A stretch of 7,991 bases of DNA from the NCBI GenBank assembly GCA_018663565.1, contig JABJQE010000057.1, positions 1-7,991 on the forward strand, read 5' to 3'. This stretch comes from Phycisphaerae bacterium (GTDB lineage: Bacteria > Planctomycetota > Phycisphaerae > Phycisphaerales > SM1A02). The notes under the pieces were generated by a model. That model ran no database searches. It was given only the letters and a program-made list of their open reading frames with translations, and was not told where the DNA came from. This document shows, piece by piece, positions 1 through 6,276 of this stretch. Numbering within the stretch: position 1 is the stretch's first letter; every line of letters starts with the position of its first letter. Both the position numbers and the translations under genes were made by a program.

Positions 1-18
1 CTTCTCGATCACGGTAGT

Positions 19-46
19 TCCGAGTTTACGGGGGAGTTGTTGTTTT
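19..46 (+). repeat. Dispersed intergenic element, copy 1 (degenerate)
   Basis: This stretch aligns with the three better copies of the dispersed element. It shares TCCG, then ACGGGGG (29-35) and GTTGTT (36-43 region), in the same plus orientation. The left arm has diverged, so the long hairpin of the other copies is mostly lost; only about five pairs (TTCCG with CGGGG, G-T pairs included) remain. It lies about 50 bases past the stop codon of the minus-strand esterase gene. Minus-strand reading gives NNSPVNSELP followed by a stop, which matches the peptide reading of the other copies with conservative changes. Confidence 0.6.
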
Positions 47-94
47 AGCCCGCAGATAGCGGCGCGTTGCTTCTACAACTGCACGCGGGGAAAC

Positions 95-1138
95 CTACGC
101 GCAGGGTCCCCAGTCACCCATCACGACGAGCAAGTCAGTCACATCGACGATGCCATCATTATTGATGTCCGACACTGCGTCATTGGTACCCCAGTCGTTG
201 ATCACCAGTAACAAGTCCGCGATATCCACCTGTTGATCGCCGGTCACATCTGCCTGGCACTCTGGCTCGGGCATTGGCTTCGAGTGACTGTCGAGATAGC
301 CGAAGAGCGCCGAGATTCCCTCATCCGAAAAAGATATGAAATGGCTGCCTGCGCCGACTTCCCACAACTCCGCCGAGCCTGCGGAGGCGTCATCGCATCC
401 GCCATAAATCCACCGAGTTGTTTCATTGAACAAGATGAGCCAGTCTAGGTCGATGTACCCGGCCTCGGTCGCAGTAGTCGAGCAACCATTCTGCGCCGCC
501 CAATACTCGATGGTCGTGTTCACGCCGGGATACGGCGTGAGACCAATGAACCCGCCAAGCCACCAGATCACCGGGTCAAGCGTACCGTGAACCTGCAGCA
601 CATGAATAGGCTCGGTCGGCTGGCAGTTCGAGGGATCATCCCACATCGCACCGGCAATGCTCACAACAGACGCAAACTTTCCAGAGTCTTCGCAAGCCAT
701 GCGATGGCACATGAAGCCGCCATTGGAGTGACCGATGAGATGGATACGACGCGGATCGATGTTGTAGTGCGCCTCGATTGAGTCTACGAGCGCCAGTAAG
801 TAGCCAACATGGTCGGGCTCATTCCCCCACATGTCGCAGCACGCGTCGGTTGCATTCCAATAGAACTCGCCGAGTCCATCCTGGCTTCCATCTGGCTTGG
901 CGAATATGTACCCTTGGTCGTTGGCATCTGCCTGTAGTGGAAGAAGAATGTCGTACCAGGCTGTGGTGAGGGGCGCATAGCCGTGCAGGAAGATGAGTAG
1001 GGGCATCGATTCATCCGGGTCATAGTCGGCGGGCACATAGACAGGCACCTCACTTGGAGGGGTTTGGCCTGGCCACTGCGCATTGGCAATAGACGTCGCG
1101 AGGCAGATGAACAACAATGGCAATGAATATTTGATCAC
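95..1138 (-). CDS. Exported polyhydroxybutyrate-depolymerase/feruloyl-esterase-like hydrolase with C-terminal dockerin tail
   Basis: This is an alpha/beta-hydrolase of the LpqC/COG3509 type (PHB depolymerase, feruloyl or acetyl-xylan esterase-like), which cleaves ester bonds in polymers outside the cytoplasm. I place the start at a GTG (1136-1138) with GGAG 11 bases upstream, giving 347 residues. The frame stays open back to 1276, but only this start puts a signal peptide first: IKYSLPLLFICLATSIANA, with cleavage before QWPGQ. Numbering from the GTG, the oxyanion region is LHGY (about 51-54), the nucleophile is S138 in GHSNGG, the acid is probably D188 in HGTLDP, and the base is H266 in GSHF. 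Residues about 295-345 form a dockerin-like tail with two calcium loops (DVTGDQQVDIAD and DINNDGIVDVTD), each followed by a DW motif. The gene follows umuC after 138 bases that hold a copy of the dispersed repeat, so it is probably transcribed separately or by read-through. The substrate cannot be told from sequence. Fold and export are well supported; the exact start is less certain. Confidence 0.85.
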   Translation of the reverse strand: MIKYSLPLLFICLATSIANAQWPGQTPPSEVPVYVPADYDPDESMPLLIFLHGYAPLTTAWYDILLPLQADANDQGYIFAKPDGSQDGLGEFYWNATDACCDMWGNEPDHVGYLLALVDSIEAHYNIDPRRIHLIGHSNGGFMCHRMACEDSGKFASVVSIAGAMWDDPSNCQPTEPIHVLQVHGTLDPVIWWLGGFIGLTPYPGVNTTIEYWAAQNGCSTTATEAGYIDLDWLILFNETTRWIYGGCDDASAGSAELWEVGAGSHFISFSDEGISALFGYLDSHSKPMPEPECQADVTGDQQVDIADLLLVINDWGTNDAVSDINNDGIVDVTDLLVVMGDWGPCA

Positions 1139-1231
1139 ACCTGATTCTACTCCGTGCCATGCTCCGTGCAAGAAAGGATTGATGGCAGCCGGTGGAAATG
1201 CCCAAAAAACAATCCTGGCAGACGCCGAACT

Positions 1232-1265
1232 CCACAGCACCTCCGTATTCACGGGGGTGTTGTTC
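1232..1265 (+). repeat. Dispersed intergenic hairpin element, copy 2
   Basis: This is one of the two best copies; 24 bases (1237-1260) are identical to copy 4. Plus-strand bases 1234-1246 (ACAGCACCTCCGT) pair with 1251-1263 (ACGGGGGTGTTGT) around the loop ATTC, giving 13 continuous pairs including two G-T wobbles. On the minus strand those two positions become A-C mismatches, so any RNA structure is better on the plus strand, where TTCTT follows the stem. It begins 12 bases beyond the umuC stop, between umuC and the esterase gene. A role as terminator, boundary or regulatory element is inference. In minus-strand frame with umuC it reads NNTPVNTEVLW. Confidence 0.75.
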
Positions 1266-1276
1266 TTGCAACATAC

Positions 1277-2539
1277 TCAGGTCGTCTTCGGAAGTTCATC
1301 CCACCGGGTCGTATACCGAGGCGAACGAGACCCTTGCTGCATGAACCAACTGCATCGCTTCAATCCGCTTGCTGCCGGATGAAGGGTATCGGAACCCATC
1401 TTCACATTGATCCGATCCATGACCTGCATGAGTTTGGCGTCTTGTTCATAGTCGCGGTCACTGAACAATGCGCCCTGTGTTTCTCCGAACGTGATTTCTG
1501 AAAGCATGACTCCCGCTTTCTTGTACTGAAGCCCCTGCTTCCACAGGCGGCGTCCAATTGCAGTCGCCTCTTTCAAGATCACAGGTGTCGTGTTTGTGGA
1601 TGGCAGCAACTCACAGGAGCCAGAGACGCAATGCTGGGGCAAATCCTTGCGGAAGCGGTTGGTGTGAATAAATACTGTAAGCCGACCAGCCACGCCGCCT
1701 TCAGCTCGAAGTTTCTCTGCAGCACGAATGGCATGAGAGGCAATCGCCTGAGACATGTGCCCCCACCTCGTAACCATTCGCCCGAATGAGCGTGACCGCA
1801 CGAGCGACCTTCGCTGAACCGGCGCACTTTCAAGATTTTGACATGGAATCCCTGACAACTCCATCGCGGTGCGCATAACTGTGACATTGAAGTGAGATCG
1901 AATATCTGCCGTTCCCATTTGAACAACTCCCAATGCCGTATCTACTCCAATCTGTTTAAACCGTTTGCCCCATTGCCGACCAATCCCCCAAACTTCCTCA
2001 ATTGGTGTTGCTGCTAACACTCGCCTGCAATCAAGGTCGTGGCTTGGAAATCTGTACACCGAACCAACCAATGGATCCTTCTTGGCAACCCGATTCGCGA
2101 GCTTCGCCAAGGTCTTCGTTGGTCCGATGCCAATCGAAACTGGAACGCCAGTCCACTGGAGTACAGTCGATTGAATCTTTCTGCACAATATTTCCGGCTC
2201 ACAATCAACTTCTGGCGTGAGATCAAAGAAGACCTCGTCGATCGAGTAGATCTCAACATCCGGGATGAAATTGAGAATCGAACTCACAACACGGCGAGAC
2301 ATGTCTTCATATAACGCATAGTTCGAAGAACGAACAACAACATTGTTTGTCCGAATCACATCTCTACACTGAAATACCGGCTGCCCCATACGAATGCCAA
2401 GATCTTTCGCTTCTTGTGAACGCGCGACCACGCACCCATCATTATTTGAAAGCACGATGATCGGTTTGGAAGCAAGCCGTGGCTGGAAGACACGCTCGCA
2501 CGTTGCGTAGAAGTTATTGCAGTCTGCTAATGCGTACAT
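1277..2539 (-). CDS. umuC: DNA polymerase V catalytic subunit UmuC (Y-family translesion polymerase)
   Basis: UmuC is the polymerase subunit of Pol V; with processed UmuD' dimers it copies past DNA lesions at the cost of mutations. The 420-residue product matches the family length (E. coli about 422). The Y-family palm is complete: D6 in the N-terminal LADCNNFYATCE with the steric-gate aromatic at Y11, then SNNDGCVVAR (31-40) for nucleotide contact, and the catalytic D101-E102 in YSIDEVFFDL. KTLAKLANRVAKK (142-154) and VWGIGR (183-188, helix-hairpin-helix thumb region) follow. SRSFG (249-253) marks the little-finger domain. QGALF (355-359) fits the QxxLF beta-clamp-binding pattern. The end (about 370-420, with MDRIN and SPRYTTRW) is the UmuC-specific C-terminal domain (DUF4113 type). 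The ATG lies seven bases after the umuD stop with no clear ribosome binding site, which suggests translational coupling. All key residues are intact, so it should be active. Confidence 0.97.
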   Translation of the reverse strand: MYALADCNNFYATCERVFQPRLASKPIIVLSNNDGCVVARSQEAKDLGIRMGQPVFQCRDVIRTNNVVVRSSNYALYEDMSRRVVSSILNFIPDVEIYSIDEVFFDLTPEVDCEPEILCRKIQSTVLQWTGVPVSIGIGPTKTLAKLANRVAKKDPLVGSVYRFPSHDLDCRRVLAATPIEEVWGIGRQWGKRFKQIGVDTALGVVQMGTADIRSHFNVTVMRTAMELSGIPCQNLESAPVQRRSLVRSRSFGRMVTRWGHMSQAIASHAIRAAEKLRAEGGVAGRLTVFIHTNRFRKDLPQHCVSGSCELLPSTNTTPVILKEATAIGRRLWKQGLQYKKAGVMLSEITFGETQGALFSDRDYEQDAKLMQVMDRINVKMGSDTLHPAASGLKRCSWFMQQGSRSPRYTTRWDELPKTT

Positions 2540-2546
2540 CAGTCAT

Positions 2547-2969
2547 TCACGGCCGATGAACAACCCAGGTCACTACGCCCCATGCACAAACCTCGGTGTC
2601 CTGCTCAATAGATATAGGGGGGTAACTCGGATGCTCTGCTGCAAGTACAAAGCCATCGCTGGATTTACACAAACGCTTCACAGTAAATTCTCCGTCAACA
2701 ACTGCCACAATCACCATGTTTGGCTCTGGAGAAATAGACCTGTCAACAATCAGTAGATCTCCGTCATAAATACCAGCACCTTCCATAGAACAACCCCCCG
2801 CGCGCAAGAAGAAGGTTGCCGCCGGTCGAGCGATGAACTCTTCGTTCAGATCCAAAGCCCGATCGACATAATCATCCGCCGGCGATGGAAAGCCGGCCGC
2901 TACACGAGAGGCCAGCAGTGGGCGTGGAACGACTTTTGCTCCAGAAGCGGCTGTATAGATGGTAGGCAT
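2547..2969 (-). CDS. umuD: Self-cleaving translesion synthesis protein UmuD (LexA/S24 peptidase fold)
   Basis: UmuD is a LexA-like serine protease. RecA filaments stimulate it to cut itself, and UmuD' then joins UmuC to form Pol V. I start at the ATG at 2969 (140 residues), nine bases after AGGG; a GTG directly before it (2972) is also possible. From the ATG, the cleavage site is A25-G26 in AAGFPSPADDYVD; E. coli has Cys-Gly there. The nucleophile is S61 in GGCSMEGAGI, where most relatives have Asp before the Ser, and the general base is K98 in GEFTVKRL. These positions lie one residue from those in E. coli UmuD (24/25, 60, 97), so the spacing is intact. DGDLLIVDRS (about 69-78) is the usual core strand. 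It is the first gene of a umuD-umuC operon with a seven-base gap. SOS control is expected from the family, but no standard LexA box is evident upstream. Confidence 0.96.
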   Translation of the reverse strand: MPTIYTAASGAKVVPRPLLASRVAAGFPSPADDYVDRALDLNEEFIARPAATFFLRAGGCSMEGAGIYDGDLLIVDRSISPEPNMVIVAVVDGEFTVKRLCKSSDGFVLAAEHPSYPPISIEQDTEVCAWGVVTWVVHRP

Positions 2970-2975
2970 CACCCA

Positions 2976-2998
2976 ATACCCTAACAGATACCGAACAG
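2976..2998 (-). promoter_or_regulatory. Tandem direct repeat upstream of umuD, possible SOS operator
   Basis: On the plus strand ATACCCTAACAG (2976-2987) is followed directly by ATACCGAACAG (2988-2998), so on the coding strand two CTGTT..GGTAT units run head to tail seven bases before the umuD start. The placement, across the probable promoter or ribosome binding region, suits a repressor site. The half-sites CTGT and TGTTC recall pieces of the proteobacterial CTGT-N8-ACAG and other LexA boxes, but neither full palindrome is present. That it binds LexA is inference. Confidence 0.3.
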
Positions 2999-3096
2999 CA
3001 TGCCTCGCGTGCTCGTTGATCTCTCAGCTCGATTCCTCTTCTCATGCACCTTGCGCAGCCCCCCTGCCACAAAGACATCCGGCCACCCGCCGGGTC

Positions 3097-3136
3097 AAAA
3101 AATGAGCCGGGAGCCGATTGCTCGACTCCCGGCTCA
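3097..3136 (-). terminator. Intrinsic terminator of the 925-residue protein gene
   Basis: On the minus strand a perfect 11-bp stem (TGAGCCGGGAG pairing with CTCCCGGCTCA; plus-strand 3126-3136 with 3103-3113) encloses a 12-base loop and is followed at once by six T residues (plus-strand A run 3097-3102). It starts 12 bases after the stop codon at 3149-3151. This ends the upstream transcript and separates it from the umuDC operon, which therefore needs its own promoter. Confidence 0.95.
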
Positions 3137-3148
3137 CGAACTCTCGGG

Positions 3149-5926
3149 TCACAGCGTCCAGTTTGCCAGCACGACCAGGAGATCGCCCATGTCAACCACG
3201 CCGCTGCCATCGATATCGACTCCGTCGCAGTCGCCGTTTGCATCGTCACAGTCCTGGTCCCAGCGGCCGATCAGGAACATCAGGTCGTCGACGTTCACGA
3301 GGCCGTTGAAGTCGAAGTCACCGGTGACGCTGCAGCTGGGCAGATCGATGCAGAGCATCTCGTTGCAGACATCACCATTGCTGAACTGAACATCCATGTC
3401 GATGCACACGGTGGAGCCCTGCGCGGCACCTTCAAGCACGGTGTCAAATGACCATGAGTGCAGTGGCGGCAGCGACATTGCGACATGATCAGGGGTCAGG
3501 GTGGTGCCGGACGGTGATGTCATGATGACGTTGGTGATGTACTCACTTGGGTCCATATTGCTCACGCCGATCGTGAGGTCAAAGTCCCATGGTGATAGGA
3601 CGCCGATGCAATCCACATCAAGCACTTGCACAGTCGGGCAGACCACATCCGGCGTGTGGCTGCTCGCCACAACAACGTCGCCCAGCATGGTCTTATCGCC
3701 GATCGTGAGGTTGTCCTGATAGTCGATCAGGACGCTATCGGCGGCCGTGCCGCCGGTGGTGGGAAGGCCTTGGATGCCGTACATCCGGTCGTTGGTTGAG
3801 AGATGCATTGCGTCAGCGCCGCACCACGTGTGATCGAATGTGGCGTCCACGCCGCCGGTTGAACTATTGGGGTAGCTGGGTCCACCAGCTTCATAGATGT
3901 TGGATGAAGGGACCCAATTGCCGGCAACACACTCGTACTCGAGCAGGCGCGACTGGTGGGCACCGAGGTAGCTGTCACCCTGCATGCTTCGCTCCGCAAG
4001 CAGCAGGCTGCCAGTCTTGGAGAACCGCATGTCAGCAACAGGTGCCGAGTATTGGGTTTGGTAGAAACCCGGGAGAATGATTTCGGATACATCCGTGCCC
4101 AGCACGAAGCCGCCGGCAGCATCGAGTTCGATGGACCAGATTTCGTTGAAGTCGCCGCTGGAATAGTTGACGGTGTCCTCGTTCCACAAGCTGTAGTAGA
4201 GGCGTCCGTCATGCGCTTCGACGGCCCATGGGCGGTCACGCAGTGCTGCCCAGCCGCCACTGCCATTCCACGGCATGCCATGGTCGTAGGAATCGATAAT
4301 CGCGCCGGACATATCGAGGCGATAGATCTTGCCATCGCCGAAGTTGGTGACGAAGAACTGGTTGTGGTCACAGTCGTAGGTGATCGATCCAAGGCTTGCA
4401 TCTTGAGCGTTGGGCAGCAGTGCGAAGGTACTGATAGCGCCACTGTAGGTGTCGAGTTTGTAGACAGCGCCCCAGCCGGAGACGCCCATTTGATCACTGC
4501 TCCATGTCTTGGTAGCGGAGACGTAGATGTTGCCATCGCCATCGAGGGCCAACCCGAAGATGCTGCCAAGGTTGTCCTGATTCCAGGTTGGGTGGGTATA
4601 TCGGTTCAGGGCGAACCAACTGTCCAAGGGTGCTGTCGCGACCCCAGAGAGATCAAAGACTGTGACAACATTGCCACCGATGATGCTCGGGGAGGCGGTT
4701 TGTACCGCAATATCACCGTTGCCGAAGATGGTGTAGTCAGGATCCTGATACCGGGGCTTCCCGGCGCAATCAGCACCCGGGACAGTGCTACACCCAGGGT
4801 CACAGTTGACACCAGGATCGCTGCACAGCGTTCCCGGGCCGTACCAGACACCGAGCACGTCGTCGCAGAGTTGTTGATTGACTTCAACGCAGTACCAGTA
4901 ACCGGAGCCGTGGCCGCCTTCTTCAATGCAGCAAGCGCCCTCTTCTTCGAATTCATCACATTCGACCATCGGGTCAGTGCAGATCGTTCCAGCGCCGTAG
5001 AACACGCCGCCAGCTGCATGGCAGTCCATGATCGAGATCACGCTGCACCAGTAGGTGCCATCGCCGTCATCATCAATGCAGCAGGCGCCAAGGTCTGCGA
5101 TGGGTTCGCAGGTGATGCCAGCGTCACCACAGAAGGTGCCTAGACCGTACCAGTAGCCGCTGAGATCGACGCAGACCTCTTCGGCCAGCACCTCGCAGAT
5201 CTGGCCGTGGGTGGGATCCTCGAAACAACAGGCGCCCTGATCATCTGGCGGCGTGCCGAACGGGACCGCTTCAGCGGACCACGGGATGGTGTCGACGCCG
5301 TTGAAGTTGAAAAAATCCTGATATCCATCCAGGTTCAGTACGCCATACGGGGCGCTGCTAGGTCCGGATCCGTAGGTCGTGAACTGCCCAATCAGCACGT
5401 GCCAGTTCGGCATCCCGGACAGGACTTCGCCGAAGGCATATGGATCGTTCAGCGGCCTAATCCACTCACCGTTTTGGAAGATAAGAGGGCCGCCGCCCTC
5501 GAACATGGTGAAGTTGATCCCCGTACTGCTCAGGGTCTGGCTTTCATAATTATGTTCCCCTCCGATCGTGACATAACTGTCGTATTCCATGCTTGGGAAG
5601 AAGGCCCAGAAGGCGGCATTGTTTAGCGAGGACAGCGGACCAGAGTAAACGTTCTGGTAGAACCCGCCCGAGGCGTAGCACATGCTGAAGGATGGCGCAT
5701 CTCCGTGAACACGGGTAAGTTGATCGTTCGGATCATCGAACTCGGCGTACAGCCGCCAAGTGGTCGTACCTGGCCCCACCGGGTCGATGGCGACTTGCTC
5801 TAGGTGTAGATCAACAAACGCAGCAGATGCAGTGCTTTGGACTGCAAGAATGCTGCTCACGGCGAACGCGGCGCGACCGAGCGAGCCGAGCAGTCTGAAT
5901 GTATTGGGTTTCGTGTTGTTAGGCAT
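3149..5926 (-). CDS. Large exported multidomain protein with Cys-rich GACC repeats, propeller-like region and dockerin tail
   Basis: The function is not known. The 925-residue product begins with a signal peptide (1-35, cleavage after STASA). Residues about 37-228 form an N-terminal domain of a kind I associate with Phycisphaerales exported proteins. Next come three modules of about 49 residues starting GACC at 231, 280 and 330, each with six cysteines in matching positions (for example C233, C234, C244, C252, C266, C273) and a (Y/W)YG.GT.C core, which suggests disulfide-bonded knots. Residues about 390-755 have recurring strands such as GLALDGDGNIYVS, GSITYDCDHNQFFVTNFGDGKIYRLD and RLYYSLWN, resembling an NHL/SMP-30-like beta-propeller. 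About 760-865 look like a beta-sandwich. The end (868-925) is a dockerin-type tail with calcium loops at D870-D881 and D904-D915. It has a strong ribosome binding site, its own terminator and no operon partner. It may be a surface, matrix or adhesion protein; no catalytic motif was found. Confidence 0.9.
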   Translation of the reverse strand: MPNNTKPNTFRLLGSLGRAAFAVSSILAVQSTASAAFVDLHLEQVAIDPVGPGTTTWRLYAEFDDPNDQLTRVHGDAPSFSMCYASGGFYQNVYSGPLSSLNNAAFWAFFPSMEYDSYVTIGGEHNYESQTLSSTGINFTMFEGGGPLIFQNGEWIRPLNDPYAFGEVLSGMPNWHVLIGQFTTYGSGPSSAPYGVLNLDGYQDFFNFNGVDTIPWSAEAVPFGTPPDDQGACCFEDPTHGQICEVLAEEVCVDLSGYWYGLGTFCGDAGITCEPIADLGACCIDDDGDGTYWCSVISIMDCHAAGGVFYGAGTICTDPMVECDEFEEEGACCIEEGGHGSGYWYCVEVNQQLCDDVLGVWYGPGTLCSDPGVNCDPGCSTVPGADCAGKPRYQDPDYTIFGNGDIAVQTASPSIIGGNVVTVFDLSGVATAPLDSWFALNRYTHPTWNQDNLGSIFGLALDGDGNIYVSATKTWSSDQMGVSGWGAVYKLDTYSGAISTFALLPNAQDASLGSITYDCDHNQFFVTNFGDGKIYRLDMSGAIIDSYDHGMPWNGSGGWAALRDRPWAVEAHDGRLYYSLWNEDTVNYSSGDFNEIWSIELDAAGGFVLGTDVSEIILPGFYQTQYSAPVADMRFSKTGSLLLAERSMQGDSYLGAHQSRLLEYECVAGNWVPSSNIYEAGGPSYPNSSTGGVDATFDHTWCGADAMHLSTNDRMYGIQGLPTTGGTAADSVLIDYQDNLTIGDKTMLGDVVVASSHTPDVVCPTVQVLDVDCIGVLSPWDFDLTIGVSNMDPSEYITNVIMTSPSGTTLTPDHVAMSLPPLHSWSFDTVLEGAAQGSTVCIDMDVQFSNGDVCNEMLCIDLPSCSVTGDFDFNGLVNVDDLMFLIGRWDQDCDDANGDCDGVDIDGSGVVDMGDLLVVLANWTL
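4802..5236 (-). repeat. Three tandem Cys-rich GACC modules inside the 925-residue protein
   Basis: The modules begin at residues 231, 280 and 330 of the large exported protein, at 49- and 50-residue steps. All share GACC, then C after 10-13 residues, C eight residues later, a GxWYG/GVFYG-GxGT-C segment and a final C. The even period and conserved cysteine spacing indicate internal duplication of a disulfide-rich unit. Two further cysteines (C379, C387) follow the last unit. Confidence 0.9.
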
Positions 5927-5932
5927 AGTTGT

Positions 5933-5938
5933 CTCCTC
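5933..5938 (-). promoter_or_regulatory. Strong Shine-Dalgarno site of the 925-residue protein
   Basis: The coding strand reads GAGGAG followed by six bases and ATG (5926). It is the clearest ribosome binding site in the window; most other starts here have weak or no such site. It fixes the start of the large exported protein and suggests high expression. Confidence 0.85.
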
Positions 5939-6121
5939 AAGACTGGATACTTACGATAGACGAACGGTGAGTTCGCCACCTTGGATCCGCAGCAGAGCCA
6001 GCAACCTGTCAGATGTTTCTGCCCAAAGCCGTATTATTCCCTAGCCTAAGCACTCACAGCCAGAACGCGAGCATCTTTCAATGATCCTGAGCGAAACCCC
6101 CGCAACATGCCGTCACTGGGG

Positions 6122-6157
6122 CCCCTGCCCATAGCCCCCACCACAGCCCACCACCCC
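6122..6157 (-). other. Candidate G-quadruplex tract (G-rich on minus strand)
   Basis: On the minus strand five G-runs of 4, 3, 5, 3 and 4 bases are separated by 4, 7, 4 and 2 bases, which meets the usual G3+N1-7 pattern. It abuts repeat copy 3 and lies in the leader region of the large exported protein, about 195 bases before its start. Any role is inference. Confidence 0.5.
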
Positions 6158-6194
6158 ACAACACCTCCATAATCACGGGGGTGGTGTTGTTGAT
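6156..6194 (+). repeat. Dispersed intergenic hairpin element, copy 3
   Basis: This copy shares CACCTCC, then ATCACGGGGGTG (6172-6183) and TGTTGTTGAT with the other copies in the same plus orientation, with a small GTG insertion after the G-run. Its outer arms are perfectly complementary: ACAACACC (6158-6165) with GGTGTTGT (6183-6190). Where copy 2 has a G-T pair, this copy has A-T, and the inner stem is weaker. It is about 80 bases past the stop of the minus-strand channel gene. Confidence 0.7.
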
Positions 6195-6276
6195 GAATTG
6201 ATGGTCATCCGATGAGCGTTTCGCTATGACTTCGTGCTGCTGTGGATCTGCCTGACAACAGCATCGACGTAAGGCT

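Larger units (their letters stand above)
5927..6276. other. 350-base intergenic region upstream of the 925-residue protein gene
   Basis: This gap between the channel stop and the start of the large exported protein holds no gene I can support. From left to right it contains a ribosome binding site (5933-5938) and a weak AATAAT -10-like hexamer on the minus strand at 6033-6038, with no convincing -35. A C-rich/G-rich tract follows (6122-6157), then copy 3 of the dispersed element. No intrinsic terminator is visible after the channel gene. Confidence 0.6.

Noticed and set aside
41..66. Intrinsic terminator after the esterase gene
   Set aside because: The minus-strand stem (GCCGC with GCGGGC) has only about five pairs and a bulge, followed by TAAAAC and not a T run.
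1234..1263. Intrinsic terminator for umuC
   Set aside because: On the minus strand the stem has two A-C mismatches and is followed by GGAGTTCGG with no T run. A plus-strand terminator is better formed but has no obvious plus-strand gene to end.
3956..5143. A 395-codon plus-strand open frame opposite the large exported protein gene
   Set aside because: It is antisense to a gene with a signal peptide, repeats, ribosome binding site and terminator; its translation has no recognisable domain and reflects the codon bias of the opposite strand.
1232..6194. Integron cassette array (hairpin sites between genes, attC-like)
   Set aside because: The elements lack the paired RYYYAAC/GTTRRRY boxes of attC, the genes between them are large or multi-gene units, and no integrase is visible.
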